Shown here one piece after another: positions 1 to 7,802 of a stretch of 64,000 bases of DNA. Origin of the DNA: CAWFLT01 sp963816795 (GTDB taxonomy: Bacteria > Acidobacteriota > Vicinamibacteria > Vicinamibacterales > SCN-69-37); the NCBI GenBank assembly GCA_963816795.1, contig CAWFLT010000014.1:434001-498000 (forward strand), written 5' to 3'. The notes beneath the pieces were generated by a model, which saw only the letters and a program-made list of their open reading frames with translations, searched no databases and was not told the DNA's origin. Both the position numbers and the translations under genes were made by a program. Within the stretch, counting starts at the first letter, position 1, and the number at the start of each line of letters is the position of its first letter.

Positions 1-748
1 TCATCTGCTCGCGCAGGAAATAGTCGCGCTGGCTCTTGCCCACCTCCGACTGCACCTGCGACTGGATCTTCGACCCGAGCTCGAGGACCTCGAGCTCCTT
101 GGTCAGAATGCGGTTGAGCTCGGCCATGCGCTGGCGGACGTCGAGCGTCGCGAGCAATTCCTGTTTCACTCCGGTGCCGATGGTGCTGAGACTCGAAGCG
201 ATGAAGTCGGCCAGCCGCCCGGCGCCCGTAATGTTGGCCGCCAGGGCCGTGAGGTCCTCCGAAAGGACCGGTGACAACTGCACGACCTGCTGGAAATTCG
301 TCCGCACGTTGCGCTGGAGCGCGTCGACCTCGATCGTGTCGGACTCACGCGTCGTCTCCGCCGCCTCCACCACTTCGGCACGGAGATAGGGCGTCTGTTC
401 GGAGAGTCGCACGAGGCGGATTCTGGCCAGCCCCTGGACGATGAGCCGCAGGCTGCCGTCCGGCAGCTTGAACATCTTGTGGATGTGCGTCAGGGTGCCA
501 ATGGGATGCAGGTCGTCCTGTCCCGGCTCCTCCTGCGTCGGATCCTTTTGCGTGAAGACGCCGATGAGCTTGCCGCCGGCGATCGCCTCGTCAATCAGCT
601 TGACGGAGCTCTCGCGGGCGACCGCGAGGGGCATGAAGGAATTCGGAAAGAGCACCGTGTCGCGCAGCGGCAACACCGGCACGTCCGCCGGAACGGTGTA
701 CGAGCGGTCACCGACGCCCAGCTGGACGCGAGTGGCTTCGTCGCTCAT
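1..748 (-). CDS. lon: ATP-dependent protease Lon, N-terminal part (cut by window edge)
   Basis: The visible 249 residues are the N-terminal substrate-binding (LON/PUA-like) domain of the cytoplasmic AAA+ serine protease that degrades damaged and regulatory proteins. Typical opening text is seen: PVLPLRDTVLFPNSFMPLAV near residue 25, then a helical segment around residues 210-249 ending in SQRDYFLREQM, a Lon hallmark just before the AAA+ module, which lies outside the window. The ATG at 746-748 is preceded by GAGGAGG about 8 bases upstream. The gene lies downstream of the DksA-type gene on the same strand. I am confident of the family; only the first third can be judged. Confidence 0.95.
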   Translation of the reverse strand, partial: MSDEATRVQLGVGDRSYTVPADVPVLPLRDTVLFPNSFMPLAVARESSVKLIDEAIAGGKLIGVFTQKDPTQEEPGQDDLHPIGTLTHIHKMFKLPDGSLRLIVQGLARIRLVRLSEQTPYLRAEVVEAAETTRESDTIEVDALQRNVRTNFQQVVQLSPVLSEDLTALAANITGAGRLADFIASSLSTIGTGVKQELLATLDVRQRMAELNRILTKELEVLELGSKIQSQVQSEVGKSQRDYFLREQM

Positions 749-807
749 GTTCGTGGCCTCCTCGATGGGCAGGGTGGCTGCCCGCGATCTGACTCCCGTT
801 AGACGCC

Positions 808-845
808 GGGTGGAGGCTGTGCGGCACACCGTGCAGCCTCCACCC
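808..845. other. Strong hairpin in the lon leader
   Basis: The arms GGGTGGAGGCTG (808-819) and CAGCCTCCACCC (834-845) are perfectly complementary, and the inner bases pair further around CACA. It lies between the DksA-type stop (885) and the lon start (748). No T-run follows on either strand, so it is not a classical intrinsic terminator; it may be a processing or attenuation structure. Confidence 0.6.
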
Positions 846-884
846 TCGGCGGAGCCTGCACGATGTGTGTAGGACGCCGTACCG

Positions 885-1331
885 TTAGTTCAAGTCCAGA
901 AGGAACCCTCCGGACCGGCGCTGCGAGAGAATCCGCTCCCGCTGCTCGGCGATTTCCCGGGCCTCCTCGCAATCCTTGCAGCGGACTGCGAAGGGCAGCG
1001 CGCGGAGTCGCCGCTCCGAAATCTCGTCACCGCACTCGAAGCAGTAGCCGAAGGTCCCCTCGTCGAGCCGTGACAGGGCTTCCTCGATCTTGTGCAGCGT
1101 CTCGGACTTCATCTGGATCAACGCGAACTCGATGTCGTCCTGAATATCAGCTTCCGACGTTTCGGCGGCGTCGAGCACGCCCTTCCCTTCACCGGACGCG
1201 CCCTCGGCTCGAACGTCGCGCATCTTTTCCTGCACTTCGCTCAAGATCTCGCGGCGTCGCTCCTCGAGAATTCGTCGGAGTTCAACGTAGCGCTCCCGCG
1301 CCATTTTCGACTCTGTGTTGCGTGCCTTCAT
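885..1331 (-). CDS. dksA: DksA/TraR-family zinc-finger transcription regulator
   Basis: This 148-residue protein has a coiled-coil N-terminal half and a C-terminal C4 zinc finger: CFECGD near residue 96 and CKDC near residue 117. DksA-family proteins insert into the RNA polymerase secondary channel and tune promoters, often together with ppGpp, and a rel gene lies 1.2 kb away. The acidic tip expected of DksA between the two helices is represented by a DAAETSEADIQDDIE stretch. The ATG is preceded by AAGGGAG. It is upstream of lon on the same strand. It could also be a DksA-like paralogue rather than the main DksA; family certainty is high. Confidence 0.85.
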   Translation of the reverse strand: MKARNTESKMARERYVELRRILEERRREILSEVQEKMRDVRAEGASGEGKGVLDAAETSEADIQDDIEFALIQMKSETLHKIEEALSRLDEGTFGYCFECGDEISERRLRALPFAVRCKDCEEAREIAEQRERILSQRRSGGFLLDLN

Positions 1332-1917
1332 GACCGTGTCTCCCTTCCCGCCCGCCGTTCACGCAGCGCCAGGATGGCTATCCCCCTAGCAAGAAATCTG
1401 CCAATCCTAACAGAATCGGCACCCTGCGTAAAGTTCCGTCGTACCCATCGCGCAGGACAAGGTGTGTCATTCTTTCACCACGCTGCCCGTGCGCCTCCAC
1501 TTGCCAACCCGTTCGCTTCGTTCCTATCCGGTCACCGGCTGACCGATTTTGAGGACGATGTCCTCCTGGCTGAACAAGTGCTTTCGTATCAACCAATTAA
1601 TGCCAGTTACTGCGGCTCCAACGCCGCCGTTCTGGTGCCTTAGACGACTGGAGGGGGCCTCTCGGTTCTGTCTGTTCGTCCACGCCGCATGTTCAAACCG
1701 CCTGACCGTCGGGGCCGTAGCAGCGCACCGATCTCCTAATGCGCGAGCGCGCCAGATATCGGCTCAACTACGAGCTGCACCTCCCCCAGCCACTTCAGGT
1801 CGTGGCTGCGGTGGCTGCCGTGCCCAGGATGAGTCATCCTGGGTCTCGAAGTAATACGGCGGTCTGCTATACTTGGATGTTTCTGGAAGCGGCTTGGATC
1901 CGTTCGAGAGGTCAGCG
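1332..1917. other. 586-base intergenic region between divergent dksA-like gene and rpmB
   Basis: I see no convincing gene here. It holds a 7-bp-stem hairpin (1787-1793 with 1802-1808) and an odd-length perfect palindrome (1823-1843: CCCAGGATGA, central G, then TCATCCTGGG). The palindrome ends just before the weak -35 region of rpmB, so it could be a regulator-binding site. Confidence 0.5.
1845..1873 (+). promoter_or_regulatory. rpmB promoter
   Basis: TATACT at 1868-1873 is a near-consensus -10 box 44 bases before the rpmB ATG. The -35 region 17 bases upstream (about 1845-1850, CTCGAA) is weak. The 21-base palindrome at 1823-1843 would lie at about -57 to -37, a position typical of activator binding. 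Confidence 0.55.
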
Positions 1918-2109
1918 ATGGCGAAGCAATGCGAAGTGTGCGGCAAGACCCCGGTCGTCGGCCGGTCCCACAGTCACGCCAATAACGTCACCGCCCGGCG
2001 CTTCGAACCCAACCTCCAGCGAGTCAGGGCGATCGTCAACGGCGGAATCCGCCGCATCCGGGTCTGCACCCGCTGCATCCGGTCGAACAAGGTCGTCAAG
2101 GCAGCGTAG
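1918..2109 (+). CDS. rpmB: 50S ribosomal protein L28
   Basis: The 63-residue protein MAKQCEVCGKTPVVGRSHSH... is bacterial L28 of the large ribosomal subunit. Two CxxC pairs (CEVC near residue 5 and CTRC near residue 49) mark the zinc-binding C+ form, in contrast to the Cys-free paralogue used by some bacteria under zinc shortage. An upstream in-frame ATG exists, but the internal start fits the family and has GAGAGG before it. It is followed after 16 bases by ridA. Confidence 0.96.
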   Translation: MAKQCEVCGKTPVVGRSHSHANNVTARRFEPNLQRVRAIVNGGIRRIRVCTRCIRSNKVVKAA

Positions 2110-2125
2110 CTAGTGCCTGCCCCTG

Positions 2126-2503
2126 ATGCGCGAAGCGCTCACCACTCCCAACGCTCCGGCGGCGATCGGTCCGTATAGTCAGGCCATCAAGGCCGGCGGC
2201 TTTCTGTTCGCGTCGGGCCAGATTCCGCTCGATCCCGCCTCTGGCGCGCTGGTCGAGGGCGGCATTGCCGAACAGACGCACCGCGTCCTGAAGAATCTGG
2301 CCGCGATTCTCGAAGCGGCCGGCTCGTCGTTCGAGCGGGTCGTGAAGACGACGGTGTATCTCGCCGACATGAGCGAGTTCGCGGCGATGAACGAGATCTA
2401 CGCGACCTACTTTCCCGCGCCGGCGCCCGCGCGCGCGACGATTCAGGCGGCTCGGTTGCCGCGCGACGTCAGGGTCGAAATCGATCTCATCGCGATCGTT
2501 TGA
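2126..2503 (+). CDS. ridA: RidA family enamine/imine deaminase
   Basis: This 125-residue protein of the YjgF/YER057c/UK114 family hydrolyses reactive 2-aminoacrylate-type enamines released by PLP enzymes, in a cytoplasmic trimer. It has the family signature near the C-terminus, with the catalytic arginine in PARATIQAARLP (about residue 104), and the GPYSQA and FASGQIP motifs near residues 16-33. It starts 16 bases after rpmB with no clear ribosome-binding site, so it may be translationally coupled. Its 3' end faces the rel gene. Confidence 0.93.
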   Translation: MREALTTPNAPAAIGPYSQAIKAGGFLFASGQIPLDPASGALVEGGIAEQTHRVLKNLAAILEAAGSSFERVVKTTVYLADMSEFAAMNEIYATYFPAPAPARATIQAARLPRDVRVEIDLIAIV

Positions 2504-2576
2504 AAAGCCGTGATCGCGGCTCACGACCGAGCCGCGCGTACGTACGGCACGCTCGCCACGCTCCCGCCACGACGCG

Positions 2577-4736
2577 CTACTTGCTGCCGGCCCGTTCGAC
2601 GCCGAGCACGCCTTCGATGTTCTTGATGGACTTCATCACCTTCTCGAGGTGGCGAACGTCGTTGATCTCGACCGTCATCCGGATCGAGCCGCGGTGATCG
2701 TCGCCGACCGTGGCTTCGACGTCACGAATGTTCGTGTTGATGCCGGCGATGCGCGTGCTGACGTCGGCCAGGATGCCGCGCCGGTCCTCGACGCTGATCT
2801 TGAGCCGCACGACGTAGGGCGACGAGTCGCTGCCCTTGTCCCACTCGACCTCGATGCGGCGTTCCGGGTCGTACATGAGGTTGAGCACGTTCGGGCACGC
2901 CGCCGCGTGCACCGACACGCCCTTGCCGCGCGTGATGTAGCCCACGATCCGCTCGCCGCGGATCGGGTTGCAGCAGCGCGCGCGAACGACGAGCAAGTCG
3001 TCGAAGCCACGCACCTTGATCTTGTGCTCCCCGCCCGTGCCGAGCACGCGCTTGACGACGCTGGCGATGGCGCCGTCGGGGGCGCGCTCCCGCAGTGGAT
3101 CCTGCGGCACGACGCGCGCGATCACCGCCTTCGCGGTGAGCTTGCCGTAGCCGATCGACGCCAGCAGGTCGTCCACCTTCTGCGCGCCGAAGTCGGTCAT
3201 GACCTTCGCCAGCGCCTCGTCGGTCACGAGCGCTCTGTCCACGCCGAACCGCCGGACCTCCTTGTCGAACAGCCGCCGGCCGAGCTCGAGGCTGCGAGTC
3301 TTTTCCTCCGCGTGGAGGTAATGCTTGATCTTGTTGCGCGCCCGTGACGTCGCCGCGAAGTTGAGCCAGTCCCGGCTGGGTTTGTGGTCGGTCTGGGTCA
3401 GAATCTCGACGATGTCCCCGTTGGCGAGCCGCGTTCGCAGCGGCACCATCCGGCCGTTCACGCGCGCGCCGATACAGCGGTGCCCGACGTCGGTGTGCAC
3501 CGAGTAGGCGAAGTCCACGGGGGTCGATCCGCGCGGCAGCGACTTCACCTCGCCTTTCGGCGTGAAGATGTAGACCTCCTCCGGGTAGAGCTCGATCCGC
3601 AGGTTCTGCAGGAACTCGTGCGGGTCGCGGACATCCTGTTGCGATTCGAGCAGCTGACGCAGCCACTGAAAGTACTGCTCGTCGCGTTCCGATCCGATGC
3701 GGCCTTCTTTGTACTTCCAATGGGCCGCAATGCCCTCTTCCGCGGTCCGGTGCATCTCTTCGGTGCGGATCTGCAGCTCGAACGGCAGGCCGCGCTCGCT
3801 CACGACCGACGTGTGCAGCGACTGGTACCCGTTCGGCCGCGACATCGCGATGAAGTCCTTGAAGCGTCCCGGCACCGGCGACCACATCTGGTGCACGATC
3901 CCGAGGACCGCGTAGCAGTCCTTGACGCTCGCCGTGATGACGCGCAGCGCCAGGAAATCGTAGACCTGGTCGAGCGAGACACGCTGACGCTCCAGCTTCT
4001 GGTGAATCGACCACAGACGCTTGATGCGCCCATCGATCGAGACGATGGGAATCTGCGCTTCGTCGAGCTTCGTCTTGAGCCGCTTCCGGAGCTCGTCGAT
4101 CAATCCCTCCGTCGCCCGCCGTTTCGCCTCGACCTGCTGCCGGAGCGCCTGATACGGCGCCGGCTCGATGTAGCGGAACGCCAGCTCCTCGAGCTCGTTC
4201 TTGAACTTGCTCATGCCGAGCCGGTGCGCGATCGGCGCGTAGATGTCGCGCGTCTCCTGGGCGATCCGCGTCCGCCGGTCTTCGGGCAGGTGATGCAGCG
4301 TCCGCATGTTGTGCAGCCGATCGGCCAGCTTCACCAGGATGACCCGGATGTCGTCCACCATCGCGAGGAGCATCTTGCGAAAGCTCTCGGCCTGGCGCTC
4401 TTCACTCGACGAGAACTGCAGGGTCGACAGCTTGGTCACGCCCTCGACGACGTGGGCGACTTGTTCGCCGAACAGCTCGCGCACCTTCTCGATGGTGTTG
4501 GGCGTGTCTTCGACGATGTCGTGGAGCAGTCCGGCGGCAATCGCCACGACGTCCAGCCGGAGGTCGGCCAGGATGTCTGCCACTTCGAGCGGGTGGATGA
4601 GGTAGGGCTCTCCCGATCGGCGGACCTGTCCCCGGTGCTGGTGCGCCGAAAACACGTAGGCGCGCCGGAGCAGCTCCGTGTCGGCCTCAGGACTGGCCGC
4701 GCGCACTTTCTCGATGAGGTCCTCGAACCGGATCAT
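2577..4736 (-). CDS. rel: Bifunctional (p)ppGpp synthetase/hydrolase (Rel/SpoT family)
   Basis: A full-length 719-residue RelA/SpoT homologue. The N-terminal HD hydrolase keeps its metal ligands (LLHDIVEDT near residue 70). The synthetase domain carries GRFKDFIAMSRPNGYQSLH near residue 290; the RFKD form of the charge motif is that of bifunctional enzymes, not of synthetase-only RelA (ExDD). A TGS domain (EVYIFTPKGEV), a zinc-finger-type region with ARCCNP and a C-terminal ACT domain (VRLKISVEDRRGILADV) follow. It controls the stringent response on the ribosome. It is divergent from the TPR lipoprotein gene. I see no clear ribosome-binding site before the ATG. Confidence 0.95.
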   Translation of the reverse strand: MIRFEDLIEKVRAASPEADTELLRRAYVFSAHQHRGQVRRSGEPYLIHPLEVADILADLRLDVVAIAAGLLHDIVEDTPNTIEKVRELFGEQVAHVVEGVTKLSTLQFSSSEERQAESFRKMLLAMVDDIRVILVKLADRLHNMRTLHHLPEDRRTRIAQETRDIYAPIAHRLGMSKFKNELEELAFRYIEPAPYQALRQQVEAKRRATEGLIDELRKRLKTKLDEAQIPIVSIDGRIKRLWSIHQKLERQRVSLDQVYDFLALRVITASVKDCYAVLGIVHQMWSPVPGRFKDFIAMSRPNGYQSLHTSVVSERGLPFELQIRTEEMHRTAEEGIAAHWKYKEGRIGSERDEQYFQWLRQLLESQQDVRDPHEFLQNLRIELYPEEVYIFTPKGEVKSLPRGSTPVDFAYSVHTDVGHRCIGARVNGRMVPLRTRLANGDIVEILTQTDHKPSRDWLNFAATSRARNKIKHYLHAEEKTRSLELGRRLFDKEVRRFGVDRALVTDEALAKVMTDFGAQKVDDLLASIGYGKLTAKAVIARVVPQDPLRERAPDGAIASVVKRVLGTGGEHKIKVRGFDDLLVVRARCCNPIRGERIVGYITRGKGVSVHAAACPNVLNLMYDPERRIEVEWDKGSDSSPYVVRLKISVEDRRGILADVSTRIAGINTNIRDVEATVGDDHRGSIRMTVEINDVRHLEKVMKSIKNIEGVLGVERAGSK

Positions 4737-4833
4737 GGGGGTCGGTGTCTAACAGAAGTAGGCGGGGGAACGCCGGTTACCGCATCGGAGACGTCGCCCA
4801 GGCCGGCCGCGCGCCTCCCGCCTCATGATACCG

Positions 4834-4863
4834 TTGACGGGCTTTTTTGCCCTTCACTATACT
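4834..4863 (+). promoter_or_regulatory. Promoter of the TPR lipoprotein gene
   Basis: TTGACG (4834-4839), an 18-base spacer and TATACT (4858-4863) form a near-consensus vegetative promoter. Transcription would start near 4870 and leave a leader of about 90 bases with AAAGGGG before the ATG at 4961. Confidence 0.75.
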
Positions 4864-4960
4864 GGCCCGTCTATCGCGGTCCGCTCCAGGCGACGCCCAT
4901 TGGCTCGGGGCAGCCCATCGGCAGGCCTAACGCAGGCGCAGGGTCCAAAGGGGAACGTGC

Positions 4961-5979
4961 ATGAAACTCCGACTCATTGGCGTGGCCATGGTCGTCGCGG
5001 CGCTCGCAGTCAGCGCCAGCGGCTGCGGCCGGTACTCGATCAGCAACATCCGGTCGCTCAAGGCGTTCCAGGACGCGAACAACCTGTACAAGAAGGGCGA
5101 ATACAAGTCCGCGATCGAGCGCTACGAAGCGTCGCTCAAGTTCAACCCCGAGCTGGGCTTTGCCTACTTCTTCCTCGGCAACAGCTACGACAACCTCTAC
5201 AAATCCGGCCAAGAAAGGCGACCCGGCAAACGACGCCAACCTCACGAAGGCGGCCGACAACTATCGGATCGCCATCCAGAAGATGGCCGCCACGACGGAT
5301 CCCAAGGAGAAGGAGATCCGAAACCTCGCGTTCCAGTACCTCATCGCGGTCTACGGGGCGGAAAAGCTCGACGATTTCAGCAGAGCCGAGCCGATTGCCA
5401 GGGAACTGATCGCCGCCGAGCCCGACGAGCCGGCCAACTATCAGGCGCTGGGGAGGATGTACGAAGACCTCGGGCGCTACGACGAAGCCGAGGCCACGTT
5501 CCAGAAGGCCGATCGAGTTGCGGCCAAAGGACGGCCTCGGGCTACCAGCTGCTCGCCGCCTTCTACAACCGCCAGGGCAATTTCGACAAGACGATGGAAG
5601 CTCACTACCAGCGAGCCGCCGCCGAGCCGAACAACCCCGAGGCGTGGCACACCATCGGCGGCTTCTATCAGGACAAGGTCTTCCGGGACAAGAAGTTGCC
5701 GGCGAAGGTCGCGCTCGATTACACGATCAAGGGTCTCGAGGCCGAGGACAAGGCGCTGCAGCTCAACCCGGAGTACTTCGAGGCGCTGAGCTTCAAGAAC
5801 ATCCTGCTCCGCCAGCAGGCGCTCTACGAGAAGGACCCGGCCGTTCAGAAACGGCTGATCACACGAGGCCGACGGGTTACTACGAGAAGGCGCTCGAGGT
5901 GCAGAAGAAGCAGAACCAGGGCGCCGCGGCCGCCGCCGCAGCCGCAGCCGCCGGGGCCGGCAAGAAGGGCAACAAGTAG
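4961..5979 (+). CDS. TPR-repeat lipoprotein (three frame breaks)
   Basis: The N-terminus has a lipoprotein signal peptide (MKLRLIGVAMVVAALAVSAS then GC, lipidation Cys near residue 22). Tetratricopeptide repeats follow (for example YKKGEYKSAIERYEASLKFN), with an Ala-rich tail ending GAGKKGNK. Homology continues across all three forward frames, with breaks near 5209 (an extra C in GGCC), 5530 and 5870, so I treat it as one gene with assembly indels. TPRs scaffold protein contacts, here probably at the periplasmic face. The partner is unknown. It is followed by a strong terminator and a divergent strong promoter drives it. Confidence 0.8.
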
Positions 5980-5999
5980 AACGAGCCCGCGCAGACGTC

Positions 6000-6034
6000 A
6001 AGGCGCGGCCGGCGAACGCTGGCCGCGCCTTTTT
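6000..6034 (+). terminator. Intrinsic terminator after the TPR gene
   Basis: AAGGCGCGGCC (6000-6010) pairs with GGCCGCGCCTT (6021-6031) around a 10-base loop and is followed by a T-run (6030-6034). It lies 21 bases after the TPR stop codon. Confidence 0.85.
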
Positions 6035-6064
6035 CCTTGCGGCCCGGACTTTCTCTAGTTGCTC

Positions 6065-6082
6065 GCGGGGCCCCACCCCCGC
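6065..6082 (-). repeat. Constant-core hairpin element, copy 1
   Basis: GCGGGG (6065-6070), CCCCAC and CCCCGC (6077-6082) form the hairpin. Read on the minus strand it carries the constant core GGGGGTGGGGCCCC followed by an A-rich stretch and AGTCC, as in other copies. Its upstream part overlaps the 3' end of the first exbD, supplying the final codons and the stop. Confidence 0.7.
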
Positions 6083-6094
6083 TCTGCCGCACGC

Positions 6095-6633
6095 TCAGCG
6101 CCGCTCCTGGTCGTCGCGGGCTTCGCGGCCTCGCCGCATCTCCGCCGTGACGATGCCAATCGCGTTGACCCCTGCGCCCTTGGCTGCGTCGATGATCCGC
6201 ATGATCTCCCCGTAGCGGACCGACTCGACGCCGATGATGTAGAGCGTCTTCTCGCGACGAGTCGCGAAGATCTCACGAAACACCCGTGCCGCCTCCTCAG
6301 GGGCGACCTCGCGCTGGTTGATCGTCAGGCGATGGTCTGCGGAGTACTCGGCGACGATCTGGCCCGGTGGCGCCGCGTCGGGCTTCTGAGCGACCTGTGG
6401 CGGCAGGTCGACGTCGACACCCTTCTGGCTGAGCGGCACTGCCGCGATGGCCATGAAGATGAGGCCGCCCACTTTTTTGAATGCGAATGGGGCCCCACCC
6501 CCATTCGCTCGACCTCCGCGCGCTCCGCGACGCGCTTCGGTCGGATCAGCGGCGTGATGTTGATGTCGGACGGGACGTCGGGACGAGCGGGGCTGACGAC
6601 GGGTCGCTGATGGCGGCGGCGTGAGAACAACAT
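6095..6633 (-). pseudogene. exbD: ExbD/TolR-type biopolymer transport protein, disrupted by a hairpin element
   Basis: ExbD anchors the TonB-coupled proton motor with one membrane helix and a periplasmic domain. The start (MLFSRRRHQRPVV..., ATG at 6631-6633) leads into DINITPLI, and the family text resumes at GGLIFMAIAAVPLSQKGVDV after an 80-base insert (6464-6543). The insert replaces the codons for the expected DVLLVLL of the membrane helix and shifts the frame. The periplasmic part (AEYSADHRLTINQREV, TRREKTLYIIG) is well preserved, so disruption looks recent. It is the last gene of the tonB operon and closely resembles the exbD just upstream. Confidence 0.75.
6464..6543 (-). mobile_element. 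Hairpin element inserted in exbD, copy 2
   Basis: The perfect 10-bp stem GCGAATGGGG (6483-6492) and CCCCATTCGC (6499-6508) surrounds the constant core. In exbD orientation it is preceded by an AGCGCG-rich segment and followed by CAAAAAAGTGGGC, matching the flanks of the other copies. It sits between the codons for ITPLI and IFMA and replaces about 20 bases. This is the only copy that clearly interrupts a conserved gene and so the best evidence that the element moves. Confidence 0.6.
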
Positions 6634-6676
6634 GAGGTGGCTCCTCTCTCGAGGAAGAGGCTGCCACCTCGGAACT

Positions 6677-6770
6677 AGTGCTCGGTGCTAGGTGCTAGGT
6701 GCCTCGGAAGTGAGGGTGCCCAGTGCCTGAAGCTTCGCACCCAGCACCCGGCACGTAGCACCCAGCACCC
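6677..6770. repeat. Word-repeat hairpin array (GTGCTAG unit)
   Basis: Tandem GTGCTAG-like words (6677-6703) are followed by inverted CCCAGCAC-like words (6737-6770), able to fold into a hairpin. It fills the gap between the first and second exbD genes; a second array of the same word lies at 7703-7800. Confidence 0.7.
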
Positions 6771-6776
6771 GCATGA

Positions 6777-7246
6777 TTACTTCTTGCCGGTGATCGCCTC
6801 CTGGCGCATGCCCGTCGGTGACGATGCCGACCTTGGTCGACCCCGGCGCCCATGGCGGCGTCGATCACGGCCATGATTTCGCCGTACTTGACGGCGCCCG
6901 CGCCGATCACGAAGAGCGTCTTTTCGCGACGGGTCTCGAAGACCTCGCGGAACTTGTCCTGAGCCTGAGCGATCGTCACTTCCTGCTTGTTGATCGTCAG
7001 CCGATGGTCTGCGGTGTACTCGGCGACGATCTGATTCAAGACTTCCGCCTGGTTCGGCTGGGCGCTGGTCTCGAGCGGCAGGTTGATGTCGACGCCCTTT
7101 TGCGTGAGCGGGAGGGCCGCCATGAAGATGATCAGGAGCACGAGCAGCACGTCGATCAGCGGCGTGACGTTCATGTCCGCCGAGGCCTCCGGGAGCGTGC
7201 CCTTGACGACCTTCTCGGCGCCGTGGTGCATGTGGGCGTGGCTCAT
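6777..7246 (-). CDS. exbD: ExbD/TolR-type biopolymer transport protein (second copy)
   Basis: An intact membrane-anchored ExbD: MNVTPLIDVLLVLLIIFMAA gives the proton-channel helix with its essential Asp near residue 32, followed by the periplasmic dimer domain (TADHRLTINKQEV). Two one-base insertions near 6815-6835 shift the tail; correcting them gives a natural end (VGIVTDGMRQEAITGKK then TAA at 6777-6779). Its ATG overlaps the stop of the third exbD by one base (TAATG), so the two are translationally coupled. It works with ExbB and TonB at the inner membrane. Confidence 0.85.
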
Positions 7247-7683
7247 TACTGCCCCCCTTTCGCGCCAGTGGCGCCTGGCTTTTCCGTGATGAGACCGACC
7301 GTGTCGATGCCCGCCTTTCGGAGCGCGTCCATCATCTCCATGACGGTGCCATACGACGCATCCTGGTCGCCCTTGAGGTAGACCGTCCGCTCGGTCGTGT
7401 TCTCGAACACGTTCTGAAGACGCGTCGCCAAGTCGGACTTGGAGACCTCGAGTGCGTTCACGAAGAACCGGCTCTGGCCGTCAATGGCGACGACGGTCTG
7501 GTCGGCAGTGTCCGGCTTGTCGGTCGTGTTGGCCGCCATCGGCAGCGTCAGCACGGCGCCCTGCTGCAGCAGCGGGGCGATGAGCATCATGATGATGAGC
7601 AGCACCAGCATGACGTCGACGAGCGGCGTCACGTTGATGTCGGATTTGACGCCACCCTTGGCGCCGCCGACGTCCATTGACAT
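7246..7683 (-). CDS. exbD: ExbD/TolR-type biopolymer transport protein (third copy)
   Basis: A complete 145-residue ExbD. DINVTPLVDVMLVLLIIMML near residues 15-34 is the membrane helix with the conserved Asp, and the periplasmic domain follows (ADQTVVAIDGQSRFFVNALE). It diverges from the other two exbD proteins, which are more alike, suggesting a TolR-like or hetero-oligomeric role in the motor. It lies between exbB and the second exbD on the same strand. Confidence 0.9.
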   Translation of the reverse strand: MSMDVGGAKGGVKSDINVTPLVDVMLVLLIIMMLIAPLLQQGAVLTLPMAANTTDKPDTADQTVVAIDGQSRFFVNALEVSKSDLATRLQNVFENTTERTVYLKGDQDASYGTVMEMMDALRKAGIDTVGLITEKPGATGAKGGQ

Positions 7684-7702
7684 AGCGAAAACCCCTCTTC
7701 GA

Positions 7703-7800
7703 AGTGCTGGGTGCTAGGTGCTACGTGCTAGGTGCGATGGGCGCGCGGACCGCATGTTGCGTTCCTGCACCAAGCACCTGGCACTCAGCACCCGCACCCG
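7703..7800. repeat. Word-repeat hairpin array (GTGCTAG unit), second copy
   Basis: Direct GTGCTGG/GTGCTAG/GTGCTAC words at 7703-7735 face inverted GCACC/AGCACC words at 7767-7800. The array separates the third exbD from exbB, inside what should be one operon. Confidence 0.7.
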
Positions 7801-7802
7801 CC

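Noticed and set aside
1378..1854. Small open frames in the gap before rpmB
   Set aside because: They lack ribosome-binding sites, start inside hairpins and have no recognisable motif; more likely non-coding.
6065..6082. Constant-core hairpins as ordinary intrinsic terminators
   Set aside because: No T-run follows the stem in core orientation; the tail is A-rich instead, and one copy lies inside a gene.
6677..7800. The GTGCTAG arrays as a CRISPR array
   Set aside because: The repeats are contiguous 7-base words with inverted partners, no unique spacers of even length and no cas gene nearby.
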